Assembly (NCBI RefSeq): GCF_036541405.1
Contig: NZ_JAZHFS010000016.1
Coordinates: 50,794-114,793 of the forward strand
Source of the DNA: Clostridium_AD frigoriphilum
GTDB taxonomy: Bacteria > Bacillota > Clostridia > Clostridiales > Clostridiaceae
Direction: 5' to 3'
Length of the DNA: 64,000 bases
A program made the position numbers and the translations under genes. The notes under the pieces are model-generated. The model made no database searches. It saw only the letters and a program-made list of their open reading frames with translations, and had not been told where the DNA came from. Of the stretch, positions 9,815-19,144 are shown one piece after another. Every line of letters begins with the position of its first letter. Positions within the stretch are counted from its first letter, which is position 1.

Positions 9815-10693
9815 TTATTCTATGTTTTGTATTTGTTCTCTAATTTTCTCTATTTCACTTTTCATACTAATTACTGTGTTTAAAATTTCTAAATCATTTG
9901 CTTTTGATGCTATAGTGTTAGTTTCTCTATTCATTTCTTGAATAATAAAATCAAGCTTCCTACCAATGGGTTCGTCTAAAATTAGAGTCTCTCTCATTTG
10001 GTTTATATGACTATTTAATCTTACAATTTCTTCATCAATTCCTGCTTTATCAGCAAAAATTGCAATTTCCATAGCAACTCTATTTTCATCAAAATCAATT
10101 TCCTTATGCAAAACATCTAGCCTTTGAGTTAGCTTAGCTTTATACTCACAAACAACAAGAGGTGCCCGCAGTTTAACCTTATCAACTAATCCATTAATTA
10201 AATCGCACTTAATTATAACATCTTCAAGTAGCTTTCTGCCTTCTCTTTCTCTCATAAAAAGAAGGGCCCTAAGCGCCTTTGTTAATGCTAAATCAATCTG
10301 CTCAAATGTTTCTGAAACATCTTCTTCCTTTTGCTTAAGTGTTATTACTTCTGGTAATTTAGCTACTGCTGCAACAGATATATCATCACTTAGACCATAC
10401 TTATCTTTTAAGATTCCAAGGCAATTTATATAACTTACTGCTAAATTTTCATTCAAATATGCTTCGACATCTTCCTTATCATAATTTCCTTGAGTTACAA
10501 AAACATCAAGCTTTCCCCTTTTTACTTTTTCACCAATTATTTTACGAATTTTATCCTCAAAAGATATTAATACTCTAGGCATTCTTATATTAGTTTCAAA
10601 ATATCTATGATTAACACTTTTAATCTCAATTGTAAAACTTTTACCATCTTTTTCAGAGTTTCCTCTCCCAAACCCGGTCATACTCCTAATCAT
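9815..10693 (-). CDS. yicC: YicC family endoribonuclease-like protein
   Basis: YicC/YloC proteins are nucleases acting in RNA turnover. MIRSMTGFGRG at the N terminus and EMNRETNTIASKA with a C-terminal coiled region are family signatures; about 292 residues is normal. The ATG at 10693 is favoured over the one at 10711 because AAGGATG lies just before it and family members begin MIRSMTGFGR. It is the first gene of the long minus-strand operon behind a good sigma-A promoter. Confidence 0.92.
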   Translation of the reverse strand: MIRSMTGFGRGNSEKDGKSFTIEIKSVNHRYFETNIRMPRVLISFEDKIRKIIGEKVKRGKLDVFVTQGNYDKEDVEAYLNENLAVSYINCLGILKDKYGLSDDISVAAVAKLPEVITLKQKEEDVSETFEQIDLALTKALRALLFMREREGRKLLEDVIIKCDLINGLVDKVKLRAPLVVCEYKAKLTQRLDVLHKEIDFDENRVAMEIAIFADKAGIDEEIVRLNSHINQMRETLILDEPIGRKLDFIIQEMNRETNTIASKANDLEILNTVISMKSEIEKIREQIQNIE

Positions 10694-10733
10694 AACAAGA
10701 CATCCTTCCATTGTTCATTGTGACCTCGTAATA

Positions 10734-10763
10734 AGTATACATAAAGTATTACCTTAATTTCAA
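10734..10763 (-). promoter_or_regulatory. sigma-A promoter of the yicC-remA-gmk operon
   Basis: On the minus strand TTGAAA (10758-10763) and TATACT (10734-10739) are separated by 18 bases, about 40 bases upstream of the yicC start. A candidate terminator for the preceding gene lies just upstream, which supports a transcription start here. Confidence 0.6.
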
Positions 10764-10801
10764 GCTAAAATTATAAGTTTTTACTTTTATTACGATTTTC
10801 A

Positions 10802-10849
10802 TAAAAAAAATATCATCAAGCTGTAATTTTATAGCTTTTAAAAACAGCT
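10802..10849 (-). terminator. candidate terminator of the aminotransferase gene
   Basis: AGCTGT (10844-10849) and ACAGCT (10819-10824) on the minus strand form a weak hairpin followed by a run of eight T. It separates the aminotransferase from the yicC promoter. The stem is short, so confidence is moderate. Confidence 0.45.
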
Positions 10850-10902
10850 CATACTATTAATAAAATATTTCCTATATAACTTATATTATACCAATAATAA
10901 TA

Positions 10903-12057
10903 TTAATCACCACATTTTTTTAAAGATTTTAAAGCTTCTTCAATAATAAGCTTATCTTTTGTAAGCGCTATACGGAAGTAATCGTACCCAATTTTCCCAA
11001 AAACATTACCTGGTGTAATCACAATTCCATGATTAATCAGCAATTCTTCACAAAATTCATTTGTAGTATAGTTTTTAGGTGTTCTACACCATAAATAAAA
11101 AGTAGCCTCAGCATCAAAAAATTCTATGTTTTTTTCTAGTAAAACACTTTTAGCAACTTCACGTCTTTCGTCATATATTTTTCTTATATTATGAACATAA
11201 TCACGTTCTAAATTAAGAGCAGCAACTGCAGCCTTTTGAATTGGTATGAATTGACCAGAGTCACAATTACTTTTTATTTTTAAAAGAGCATTTATTACTT
11301 TAGCATTACCTACAGCATACCCTATTCTATATCCTGTCATATTATAAGTTTTAGATAAAGTTCCAAATTCCACATTTTGCCTTAATACATCATATTGCAT
11401 AAGGCTAATTGGTTCTTTATCTTCCTTAATTATCTCATTATATGCCGAATCATTGCATAAAACAATATTATTATCATAAGAAAAATTTATAATATTCTTA
11501 TAGAAGTCTTTGCTTGCTACTGCTCCTGTCGGGTTATTAGGATAATTTATAAACATTAATTTGCATTTATTAACAATGGTTTCAGGAATAGTATCAAGCC
11601 TTGGCATATATCCATTGCTTTGTGTTAATGGTACAGCATATGGAACACAACCCCATAGCTTTGAACAAATACTATAAACTGGATATGCAGGTTCAGGCAC
11701 TATTACACAATCTCCTATATCACATACAGCCGGAATTATATTGTTTATACCTTCCTTTGATCCTATAAGAATTATTACTTCATCTAAATTTAAACATACA
11801 TCGTAAACGTCATTATAATATTTTATAACTGCTTTTTTGAGTTCATTTATTCCATCATAAGGCGGATAGTTATTATATTTCTCACATTTTAGGCCCTCTA
11901 TTAGGGCATCTGTTATTTTTGAATTGACTGATAAATCCGGATCTCCTACACTAAGGTCAACAATCTTTTTCCCACAAGTTATAGCTTTATTTTTAATATC
12001 ATCAATCTTTTTGAAATGATATTCAGATACATTAGACAGTCTATTATTTATTTTCAT
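10903..12057 (-). CDS. class I/II aminotransferase, LL-diaminopimelate aminotransferase-like
   Basis: PLP-dependent aminotransferase of 384 residues. VDLSVGDPDL, the DGINELKKAV block, IGSKEGI (99-104), NPTG (175-178) and the PLP lysine K236 in LSKTYNMTGYRIGYAVG resemble the DapL subgroup, which makes LL-diaminopimelate in one step. That would fit with dapF elsewhere in the window. Other aminotransferases of the same fold share these motifs, so substrate is an inference. It is monocistronic between two hairpins. Confidence 0.75.
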   Translation of the reverse strand: MKINNRLSNVSEYHFKKIDDIKNKAITCGKKIVDLSVGDPDLSVNSKITDALIEGLKCEKYNNYPPYDGINELKKAVIKYYNDVYDVCLNLDEVIILIGSKEGINNIIPAVCDIGDCVIVPEPAYPVYSICSKLWGCVPYAVPLTQSNGYMPRLDTIPETIVNKCKLMFINYPNNPTGAVASKDFYKNIINFSYDNNIVLCNDSAYNEIIKEDKEPISLMQYDVLRQNVEFGTLSKTYNMTGYRIGYAVGNAKVINALLKIKSNCDSGQFIPIQKAAVAALNLERDYVHNIRKIYDERREVAKSVLLEKNIEFFDAEATFYLWCRTPKNYTTNEFCEELLINHGIVITPGNVFGKIGYDYFRIALTKDKLIIEEALKSLKKCGD

Positions 12058-12132
12058 GGTATCATCCTTTATATAGTTTTTATTATACTATTCAGATAAT
12101 ACTAACTTTGTTACATTAACCTAATTTACAGT

Positions 12133-12208
12133 AAAAAAGAAGCTTAAATTTAAAATTGGTACTTATAAAATAGATATCTTAAAATATCTATTCTATAAAT
12201 ACCAATTT
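12133..12208 (-). terminator. long-stem terminator of the purine permease gene
   Basis: A near-perfect inverted repeat at 12153-12208 (26 base pairs with two mismatches and a four-base loop) is followed on the minus strand by T-rich sequence ending in TTCTTTTTT. It lies directly after the permease stop codon. The stem is unusually long for a simple terminator. Confidence 0.7.
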
Positions 12209-12223
12209 AATGACATTTCAGCC

Positions 12224-13645
12224 TTAAGGTAATATAATAAATCTAATTATAAATAAACCTGCTAAAACATAAACTATAGGACTTACTTCTTTATACCTGC
12301 CTGTTGCTACTTTTACTATTGGGTAGAAAATAATTCCTGCAGCTATTCCATTTGCTATACTATAGCTAAAAGGCATTATTGCTATTGTTAAGAATGCTGG
12401 GAGTGCTTCTGTAAAATCTTCAAAATCAATCTTTGTAATTGAACTCATCATAAGTACTCCAACTATTACAAGTGCTGGAGCAGTTGCCTCCGTTGGTACT
12501 ATTCCTACAAGTCCACTAAAAAATAATGAAGCTAAAAATAAGACTCCCACTGTAGCTGATGTAAGACCTGTTCTTCCACCTTCTGCAACTCCTGCTGTGG
12601 ATTCAACATAAGTTACTACTGTACTTGTTCCCATAATTGCTCCTGCAGTAGTTGCTAATGCATCTGACATTAATGCCTTATTCATATTTTTTACTCGTCC
12701 ATTCTCATCGAGCATCTTAGCTTTTGTTGCTGTTCCTACGAGTGTTCCTATTGTGTCAAATAAATCCACTAAACTAAAGGTTATTACAACCATTACTACA
12801 CTCATTATTGCTGAAAATACTCCCTTACCAGCACCTGATCCTAAAAGACCTGCAAAATCAAACTGCATGAATGTTGGTGCAAGAGATGGTGGTGCACTAA
12901 ATATCTTAACACCTGCTAGTTTTGTAATTCCAAACGGAATCCCCACTATAGCAGTTATAACAATTCCAATTAGTATAGATCCTTTTATTTTTCTAGCCAT
13001 GAATATTGCCGTAATAGCTATGCCTATTAAAGTCACTAATGCACTTGGAGATGTAAGCCTACCAAAGGCTACTAAAGTATCTTTATTACTTACAATTATT
13101 CCGCCACCTTTAAAACCTATAAGGGCTATAAATAATCCGATACCACCTGAAATAGCAAGTTTTAAATTTTGTGGCAAAGCATCTACTATTTTTTCTCGTA
13201 TTGATGTAAGTGTTATTATTATAAATAAAATTCCTGATATAAAAACCGCAGCTAGAGCTTGTTGCCATGTGTATCCTAGGCCTAAACATACGCTATAAGT
13301 AAAGAATGCATTTAATCCCATTCCTGGTGCCTGTGCAAAAGGCAGGTTAGCATAAAAAGCCATTACGAAAGTACCTATTGCAGCTGTAAGACATGTAGCT
13401 GCAAAAACTGATGCTACAACTGGATCATTTAACGCAGTAAAAGCTCCTGCCCCTTCTCCCTTTATCCCTGGCAGATTCATTCCAGCAAATCTAAGAATAT
13501 TAGGATTTACAATTATAATATATGCCATAGTTATAAATGTAGTTATACCCGCAAGTATTTCTGTTTTAACTGTTGTTTTGTTTTCTCTTAATTTAAAAAG
13601 CTTCTCAAATATAGAACTTTTTTCAATGTTTTCTGTTGATTTCAT
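12224..13645 (-). CDS. NCS2/AzgA-type purine base permease
   Basis: Polytopic membrane transporter of 473 residues, probably a proton symporter for guanine/hypoxanthine or adenine (AzgA/PbuG-type). Supporting segments are GITTFITMAYIIIVNPNIL near residue 30, AQAPGMGLNAFF in an early helix, DLFDTIGTLVG and STVVTYVESTAGVAEGGRTG late in the protein. No purine riboswitch was seen in the roughly 100-base leader; a consensus-like sigma-A promoter is there instead. The exact base transported is not determined by sequence. Confidence 0.88.
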   Translation of the reverse strand: MKSTENIEKSSIFEKLFKLRENKTTVKTEILAGITTFITMAYIIIVNPNILRFAGMNLPGIKGEGAGAFTALNDPVVASVFAATCLTAAIGTFVMAFYANLPFAQAPGMGLNAFFTYSVCLGLGYTWQQALAAVFISGILFIIITLTSIREKIVDALPQNLKLAISGGIGLFIALIGFKGGGIIVSNKDTLVAFGRLTSPSALVTLIGIAITAIFMARKIKGSILIGIVITAIVGIPFGITKLAGVKIFSAPPSLAPTFMQFDFAGLLGSGAGKGVFSAIMSVVMVVITFSLVDLFDTIGTLVGTATKAKMLDENGRVKNMNKALMSDALATTAGAIMGTSTVVTYVESTAGVAEGGRTGLTSATVGVLFLASLFFSGLVGIVPTEATAPALVIVGVLMMSSITKIDFEDFTEALPAFLTIAIMPFSYSIANGIAAGIIFYPIVKVATGRYKEVSPIVYVLAGLFIIRFIILP

Positions 13646-13683
13646 GTTTCTCCCCTATCCTGTATTTTATTTTTTATACAAAC

Positions 13684-13712
13684 ATAATATCAAAAATGGA
13701 AGTTTCCGTCAA
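13684..13712 (-). promoter_or_regulatory. strong sigma-A promoter of the purine permease gene
   Basis: On the minus strand TTGACG (13707-13712) and TATTAT (13684-13689) are spaced by exactly 17 bases. The start codon is 38 bases beyond the -10 element, leaving too little leader for a purine aptamer. Confidence 0.7.
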
Positions 13713-13745
13713 TACCATGGCGAATATTAAATTATATTTTCCTCA

Positions 13746-14741
13746 TTAAATTCGGCTTTTATACCTTCCATTTTCGAACATGTGTTTTATTTCTTTTAAA
13801 TCTGTTGTACTCGCAAGTGCTAGCATAAGTTTAATTCTAGCCTTTTGACCCGGAAGACTATCCCCAAAAATAACGCCTGCATTCCTGAGTTCTTTTCCAC
13901 CACCTGGATATCCATAGGAATCTAATACTCTTCCTTTAAAACATCTAGACACCATAACAACCGCTACGCCCTTTTCAATAGCAGTTTTTACACCCTCTGC
14001 CATTTCCGGCGGAATATTCCCTCTTCCCATAGCTTCAATAACAATTCCTCTTGCGCCTTCCTTCACACAAAAATCAATTAGTTTTGAATTCATACCAGCA
14101 CAAGCTTTTATTAAATCCACTCTAGTTTCTACCTTATCTGTTGTTATATGTTCTTTTTTCAAACTATCTCTATAGAATATGGCTTCATTGTTATCTATAA
14201 TTCCTATGGGCCCAAACTCGGGACTCTGGAAAGTGTTTAGATGCATTGAATGTGCTTTAGTAACTTCACTAGCACAATTAAGTTCATCATTTAAGCACAC
14301 TAATACTCCCCTATTACGCGCCTCCTGCGAAATAGCAGTACAAATAGCAGCAGATAAATTCGCAGGACCATCATACCCAAGTTCCGAACCATTTCTCATT
14401 GAACCTGTAACAATTACAGGCTTTGGATTATTGATAGTTAGATGTAACAAATATGCTGTTTCCTCAAGTGAATCTGTACCATGAGTCACCACAACCCCAC
14501 ATATATCCTCTCGAGTTAAGAATTTTTGTATGTATTTAGACAAATCCATCATTAGTTCTGGCGTCATGTGAGGGCCAGGCAGATTTGAAAAAGTATATGA
14601 TTCTATTTCCGCATATTTTTCAATTCCTGTAACCATAGACATTATTTCTTCTCCACTTAGAGTTGGGACTGCCGCTTTTATTCTTGGATCCAGGGTCATA
14701 GAAATTGTGCCACCATTAAAAATAACCACAACTTTTTTCAT
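13746..14741 (-). CDS. ansA: type I L-asparaginase
   Basis: Hydrolyses asparagine to aspartate and ammonia. The two catalytic threonine motifs are present: GGTIS with Thr12 and THGTDSLEET with Thr86/Asp90. No signal peptide is visible, so it should be cytoplasmic. The 331-residue length fits the family. A good AGGAGG-like site precedes the ATG. The gene is separate from the permease, which has its own promoter. Confidence 0.92.
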   Translation of the reverse strand: MKKVVVIFNGGTISMTLDPRIKAAVPTLSGEEIMSMVTGIEKYAEIESYTFSNLPGPHMTPELMMDLSKYIQKFLTREDICGVVVTHGTDSLEETAYLLHLTINNPKPVIVTGSMRNGSELGYDGPANLSAAICTAISQEARNRGVLVCLNDELNCASEVTKAHSMHLNTFQSPEFGPIGIIDNNEAIFYRDSLKKEHITTDKVETRVDLIKACAGMNSKLIDFCVKEGARGIVIEAMGRGNIPPEMAEGVKTAIEKGVAVVMVSRCFKGRVLDSYGYPGGGKELRNAGVIFGDSLPGQKARIKLMLALASTTDLKEIKHMFENGRYKSRI

Positions 14742-14927
14742 TTAAATTACCTCCTAATCTTAATTTTAAAATAAAATAATCTGTTTTCACTCTCGTGTAT
14801 TATGGAAACTCAAACATAAATTTACTTTCGATAATTTATGTTTTAATTTTAAGAAACAAATTCTATTCTACAATATACCTGCAAAAATTACATCTTTTAT
14901 TTATAAAATTTCATAAATGACAATAAA

Positions 14928-14968
14928 TGAAAATAAGGCATACAAATTATGAGCATGCCTTATTTTCA
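14928..14968 (-). terminator. terminator after the 66-residue unknown gene
   Basis: A perfect 14-base-pair stem (TGAAAATAAGGCAT with its complement) lies immediately past the stop codon at 14974 and is followed on the minus strand by TTTATTG. The tail is not a pure T-run, but position and stem quality support termination. Confidence 0.65.
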
Positions 14969-14973
14969 TGATT

Positions 14974-15174
14974 CTATTTGTTTTTTAGATATTCGAATAA
15001 ACTTTTCTCTATTTCATCCGCACCATTATCATCAAATGTTATATACTGCCTATGACCATCCAATGCCTTTACCTCAATTGTACCTATTTCTTGCCCAGTA
15101 ATTTTATCAATATCTCTCTCAAATTTCATTATTTTATAACCTTCATTTATAAAATGCTCACCTTCGTTAACCAT
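14974..15174 (-). CDS. small conserved-looking protein of unknown function (66 residues)
   Basis: A 66-residue charged soluble protein with no membrane segment or cysteine cluster. It starts at an ATG with a strong AAAGGAGAG site and ends just before a terminator hairpin, so it is a real single-gene unit. The pattern of short beta-like stretches (KFERDID, IGTIEVKAL, RQYITFDD) suggests a compact beta fold. No family was recognised and no function is offered. Confidence 0.7.
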   Translation of the reverse strand: MVNEGEHFINEGYKIMKFERDIDKITGQEIGTIEVKALDGHRQYITFDDNGADEIEKSLFEYLKNK

Positions 15175-15512
15175 TAAATCACTCTCCTTTTACATCCACA
15201 GATATATACCTTAGATTTAAATTTAATTTTTTTTACTTTATTATTTTCTCTCTAGATTTATATATTATACGTAGTAATCTTAGCTAAAATTTATTTTTAT
15301 ATATCTACATGAAAACATTTTACTAAATTGTTTATTTCAGTTCATTAATTATCAACTTTTAAATATAAAGTATATTAAATTACTTTTAGATAAAATATAT
15401 ATAAGTGAGTAATTTATATTTTAATATTTTCCAATCTTGTTATATAATAAGGCAAATTGTGTTAAAATACAAAAGAATATAAAAGAAAGTTTAAACAGGG
15501 GGATTACAAGAA
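15175..15512. other. 338-base AT-rich divergent intergenic region
   Basis: Lies between the divergently transcribed 66-residue gene and the large secreted protein gene. It contains an AGGGGG ribosome-binding site at the right end and -10-like TATAAT and TAAAAT hexamers at about 15440-15465, but no well-spaced -35 partner. No hairpin, small gene or riboswitch was recognised. Confidence 0.5.
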
Positions 15513-18461
15513 ATGAAAAAACTATTAACAACTACCTTTATTCTATTGTTTTGTTTTTTATTAATATCTACTCATAATTCATATGCGTTTGAACCAACTA
15601 ATAATCAAGTAGTTAGCGCAAATAAAGTCTGGAATATCCAGTTTAATAAAGAGCTTAAATTTGATGATACCTTAAAAAAATCTATAACTATAGTAGATAG
15701 TACAGGGAAATCATCGGATATATCAACGCAGCTTGGACTAGATAAGAAATCCATTTTAATTAATCCACCAGTAAAAGGATATACTCTTGGTGAATCGTAT
15801 ACTTTGAAAATGGATAAGGAGATTTATTCAACAGACAATACACAATTGCAAAATATTTTACAGATGACTTTTAAAATCAATAATAATATACTTGTAGAAA
15901 ATAATGAAAATATTAAGTCAATCTTTAATGATAACTGCAATAATCTTAATACTAGTGGTTGGAGCAAAAGTGACGAAACTAACGACTCATTTATTGCAGA
16001 TACTAGTTCAAGTGAAAAGTATAAAACACATATTCCATATGGCCAATATTTGTTTTATAATACCACTCAAAATTCAATATCCAAAATAAGTAAAGATGTA
16101 AAAATAGGCGCTGGTCCTTTCAATGTAGAATTTGATGCTAAAATAACAGATTTACAAACTCCAGCTACAAATGGAGGTTGGAGAGGTTTTGCGCTAGATA
16201 TAATTGCTAACAATAAAAGATACCGTCTTAGTATTAATAACAAAGACTCCGACAACAAAGTAAATGTAAACTTATTAAATAAAAATTCAGGAACAAATCT
16301 TTTTCAAACATTTACTACATATTTACCTAAAGATGATGATATTCATAGATGGTCAATCAAAAATGATGGAAATAAAACTATATCAGTATTAATAGATGGA
16401 AAAACTATTGGTACCTTCTCTAATCCCGAACTAGATGCTGCTGGGCTTGCTGATAAGGTTATCCTCTATAGTGATATGACTGATGTACTTACTGGCACCA
16501 ATAAAGTATATATTGATAATTTTGCAATAGTAAAATCGTTAGCACTAAGAAATTCTACTGTAATACCTGATGAAAAGAATCAAACTATAAATATTTCAAC
16601 AGCTATGACTATTGCAGATGAAAATCTTATAAGCATTAAGCAATATAATATTAAATCTTACTTATACAAAGACGATAAGATAATAGCAGAATCTACAACT
16701 GTGCTGGATAAGAAAACAATTTTGTCGACTCTTAATAACATAACCCAATCGGGAGAAATGAAGCTTGTACAGCAACTTGTTACAGGTAGTCAGGTAATTG
16801 ATGAAACAACAAGGACTATCAGTATGAATATTTCAACAGTTAATTTAGTTCCGGGTCAAACTATAACTTCCACCCCCGGGAGCATATATTTATATACTCA
16901 AATGGATAAGATGGCAGCAGCAGGCAAAAGTGATGCAGTGAGTTCCGGTTGGAAATTAGGATCCTACGTGGATTCTGAAACCACTAAGAGTGGTTCAATA
17001 ATTGAAAATGGGAATAATGCCTTAACATTAAAAATGCCAGTAACACTAAATGGTTGGTTTAGAGTTTATGTAGGTTATGTTACTGGTACAGATAGTTTTA
17101 GGATAGGATCAACTGGAAGTACATCAATGACTCAGGTAAATGGTGAGGTTTCTCTTAAATCTGACAATTTATATGGAGATCAATGGATTAATGGAAAATC
17201 TACAATAATATCAAATTTTAATAATAACTCAATTGAAATCAATGCAGTTCCTTATAAAAACGCAAGGATTGCATATGTTAAACTAATAGGATTAACCGCT
17301 GATCAAGTTACTTTATATCAAAAGGAAAATATGAATAAGCAAACAGTTATGTATGATTTTGATGGATATTCTGATTTCTTTTCAGGAAAATACCCCACTG
17401 TTGAAACACTTAAGAATAAAACCATAGATAGACTTAATGAAAAAAATGTCGGGATAGTAAATTGGTGTTTAGGAACTACAGGTGCTTTAAGTTATAATAG
17501 TAAATATGCCGGAAATGCGTTTGAGGGAACTGAAGAATTCGATTCTGAGCTTAGAGATGGAGACCGTTTAGCAAAATCTCAAATATTAAATATATTAGCC
17601 TCCGGAAAGTCACCACTCGAAATTGTAGCTGATAGAGGCGCTGATAAGAAAATAAAAGTTAATGCTTCCCTTAGAATGGATGTATTCTATAATCCAACTA
17701 TTTATGGTTTTTTAAATGGAAATATGTATAATGAATACAAAAAATTCGCTCAACCTGGGAATTTCCCTCTAAGTTATTACTACCCAGAAGTTAGAAATTA
17801 TATAAAAAACATACTCATAGAAGCAGGTTCTTTTAATAATGTAAATGGTGTGACACTAGATTTTTGTAGGTATCCAACAGTTTTTGGAAGTGAAACTCCA
17901 AATGATCAAAAAGTACTAATTATGAATGAATTTTTACGAACCTTGCGAAAAGAACTGCCAAAAAATAAAACAATTACTATAAGAGTTCCCTGGAAAGATC
18001 CCATTCAGTATGGCTTTGATGTTAATACTTGGGTTAAGGAAGGTTTACTTGATACGTTAATACCTTCAAGCATTGGTAATGAAGATAAATCATTTGAAAT
18101 TTCATCTTATGTAAACATTGTTAAAAATACAAATGTAAAATTATACATAGGTATTTCAGCAGATGTTAGTGGACATGATATAACAAAAGAAGAAGAACAA
18201 TTAGTAAAGCAAGGATTATATATAAACAACAAGGAGTATTTAGATATTGAGCAATATTTATTACGGGCCTATGATGTATATGAAGCTGGTGCTGATGGAG
18301 TATTCTTATTCAACTCCACCTCTAACCTTTATCTTAATGGTAGTTCACCAGTTGAATCAACTTACTTAGGTGATAAAGTTCAAATTGAAAAATGGCATCA
18401 ATTTGATTATGTATCAGGCTTCATGGTAAATAAAATTAATGTTTCAAAACCCTCTAATTAA
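15513..18461 (+). CDS. large secreted protein with Ig-like, lectin-like and glycosidase-like domains
   Basis: The 982 residues begin with a clear signal peptide (1-25, cleavage after NSYA). Residues 27-125 look like an SbsA/Big_5-type Ig domain. Residues about 165-345 resemble a concanavalin-like beta sandwich, and about 445-610 a second carbohydrate-binding-like sandwich. The C-terminal third (from about 612) has the pattern of a TIM barrel of the GHL10/DUF187 glycosidase-like group, including NVNGVTLDFCRYP and ADGVFLFN. No SLH, LPXTG or other anchor is visible, so it is probably released. It stands alone on the plus strand. Substrate and activity are unknown. Confidence 0.72.
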   Translation: MKKLLTTTFILLFCFLLISTHNSYAFEPTNNQVVSANKVWNIQFNKELKFDDTLKKSITIVDSTGKSSDISTQLGLDKKSILINPPVKGYTLGESYTLKMDKEIYSTDNTQLQNILQMTFKINNNILVENNENIKSIFNDNCNNLNTSGWSKSDETNDSFIADTSSSEKYKTHIPYGQYLFYNTTQNSISKISKDVKIGAGPFNVEFDAKITDLQTPATNGGWRGFALDIIANNKRYRLSINNKDSDNKVNVNLLNKNSGTNLFQTFTTYLPKDDDIHRWSIKNDGNKTISVLIDGKTIGTFSNPELDAAGLADKVILYSDMTDVLTGTNKVYIDNFAIVKSLALRNSTVIPDEKNQTINISTAMTIADENLISIKQYNIKSYLYKDDKIIAESTTVLDKKTILSTLNNITQSGEMKLVQQLVTGSQVIDETTRTISMNISTVNLVPGQTITSTPGSIYLYTQMDKMAAAGKSDAVSSGWKLGSYVDSETTKSGSIIENGNNALTLKMPVTLNGWFRVYVGYVTGTDSFRIGSTGSTSMTQVNGEVSLKSDNLYGDQWINGKSTIISNFNNNSIEINAVPYKNARIAYVKLIGLTADQVTLYQKENMNKQTVMYDFDGYSDFFSGKYPTVETLKNKTIDRLNEKNVGIVNWCLGTTGALSYNSKYAGNAFEGTEEFDSELRDGDRLAKSQILNILASGKSPLEIVADRGADKKIKVNASLRMDVFYNPTIYGFLNGNMYNEYKKFAQPGNFPLSYYYPEVRNYIKNILIEAGSFNNVNGVTLDFCRYPTVFGSETPNDQKVLIMNEFLRTLRKELPKNKTITIRVPWKDPIQYGFDVNTWVKEGLLDTLIPSSIGNEDKSFEISSYVNIVKNTNVKLYIGISADVSGHDITKEEEQLVKQGLYINNKEYLDIEQYLLRAYDVYEAGADGVFLFNSTSNLYLNGSSPVESTYLGDKVQIEKWHQFDYVSGFMVNKINVSKPSN

Positions 18462-18493
18462 AAATTAAGTGCATAACCAACTAAAACTAATAC

Positions 18494-18522
18494 TTGACAT
18501 TGTATAACTAAAATGATATGTT
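18494..18522 (+). promoter_or_regulatory. sigma-A promoter of the ohrR-like gene
   Basis: Perfect TTGACA (18494-18499), 17-base spacer, TATGTT (18517-18522). It starts a leader of about 85 bases that contains a long inverted repeat before the start codon. Confidence 0.6.
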
Positions 18523-18535
18523 TAAGTTGTTGATA

Positions 18536-18574
18536 GATTTTATTCAATTTAATTTTATGTGATTGAATAAAATC
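18536..18574 (+). repeat. 13-base inverted repeat in the ohrR leader (candidate operator or hairpin)
   Basis: GATTTTATTCAAT at 18536-18548 is exactly complementary to ATTGAATAAAATC at 18562-18574 with 13 bases between. It lies just after the promoter and before the MarR-family gene, where autoregulatory operators of such repressors usually sit. It is not followed by a T-run, so termination is unlikely. Confidence 0.5.
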
Positions 18575-18614
18575 AAATTCAAAATTTACTTTAAATGAAA
18601 AGGAATGATTATGA

Positions 18615-19055
18615 GTGACAGATGAATCCCTTAAATTAGATAATCAATTATGTTTTGCTCTATATGCTTGTTCCCGTGAAATAACAAAACTTTACAAGCC
18701 AGAATTGGATAAATTAGGTATAACCTACACCCAATATATTGCTCTACTAGTATTATGGGAAAAAGATAATATAACCGTAAAAGAAATTGGAATAAAACTG
18801 CATCTTGACTCTGGCACTTTAACACCTCTATTTAAAAAATTAGAGTGTATGAACTTAGTAAAAAGAACTAGAGATACTATAGATGAGCGAAATGTATATA
18901 TTACCTTGACTCCCGCTGGTGATGAATTAAAAAAAATGGCTATTGGTATACCAAAAGAAATCTTTTGCTCTACAGGCCTTTCACTTGAGGGTGCAATTAC
19001 TCTTAAAGAAAATGTTAATTCATTATTATCAAATTTAACCTCTAACAATAAATAA
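18615..19055 (+). CDS. ohrR: OhrR-type MarR-family peroxide-sensing repressor
   Basis: Winged-helix repressor of 146 residues. LDNQLCFALYACSREI places a cysteine at residue 13, with Tyr27 and Tyr38 at the spacing of Cys15/Tyr29/Tyr40 in B. subtilis OhrR, so organic hydroperoxide sensing is likely. The wing region DERNVYITLTPAGDE is typical. The GTG start follows AAAGGAA. No ohr peroxidase gene is adjacent, which is unusual; a general MarR role is the alternative. Confidence 0.8.
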   Translation: MTDESLKLDNQLCFALYACSREITKLYKPELDKLGITYTQYIALLVLWEKDNITVKEIGIKLHLDSGTLTPLFKKLECMNLVKRTRDTIDERNVYITLTPAGDELKKMAIGIPKEIFCSTGLSLEGAITLKENVNSLLSNLTSNNK

Positions 19056-19065
19056 ATGTAAAATT

Positions 19066-19119
19066 TAATGTAGTAAGTTTAATGTGTTTTTAAAATTAAA
19101 CTTACTACATTATTTTTTT
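19066..19119 (+). terminator. strong terminator between ohrR and the convergent membrane gene
   Basis: An 18-base-pair perfect stem (19066-19083 with 19095-19112) followed by seven T. It ends the ohrR transcript and may also serve the convergent gene at 19145 on the other strand, where the flank is AT-rich. Confidence 0.85.
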
Positions 19120-19144
19120 GTAATTATCAATATCTAATATAGCC

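Noticed and set aside
12753..13298. 181-codon frame antisense to the purine permease
   Set aside because: A shadow of the permease in the other strand; lacks ribosome-binding site and motifs.
13646..13745. Purine riboswitch upstream of the permease
   Set aside because: The leader is only about 30 bases after the promoter and lacks the conserved loop sequences of the purine aptamer.
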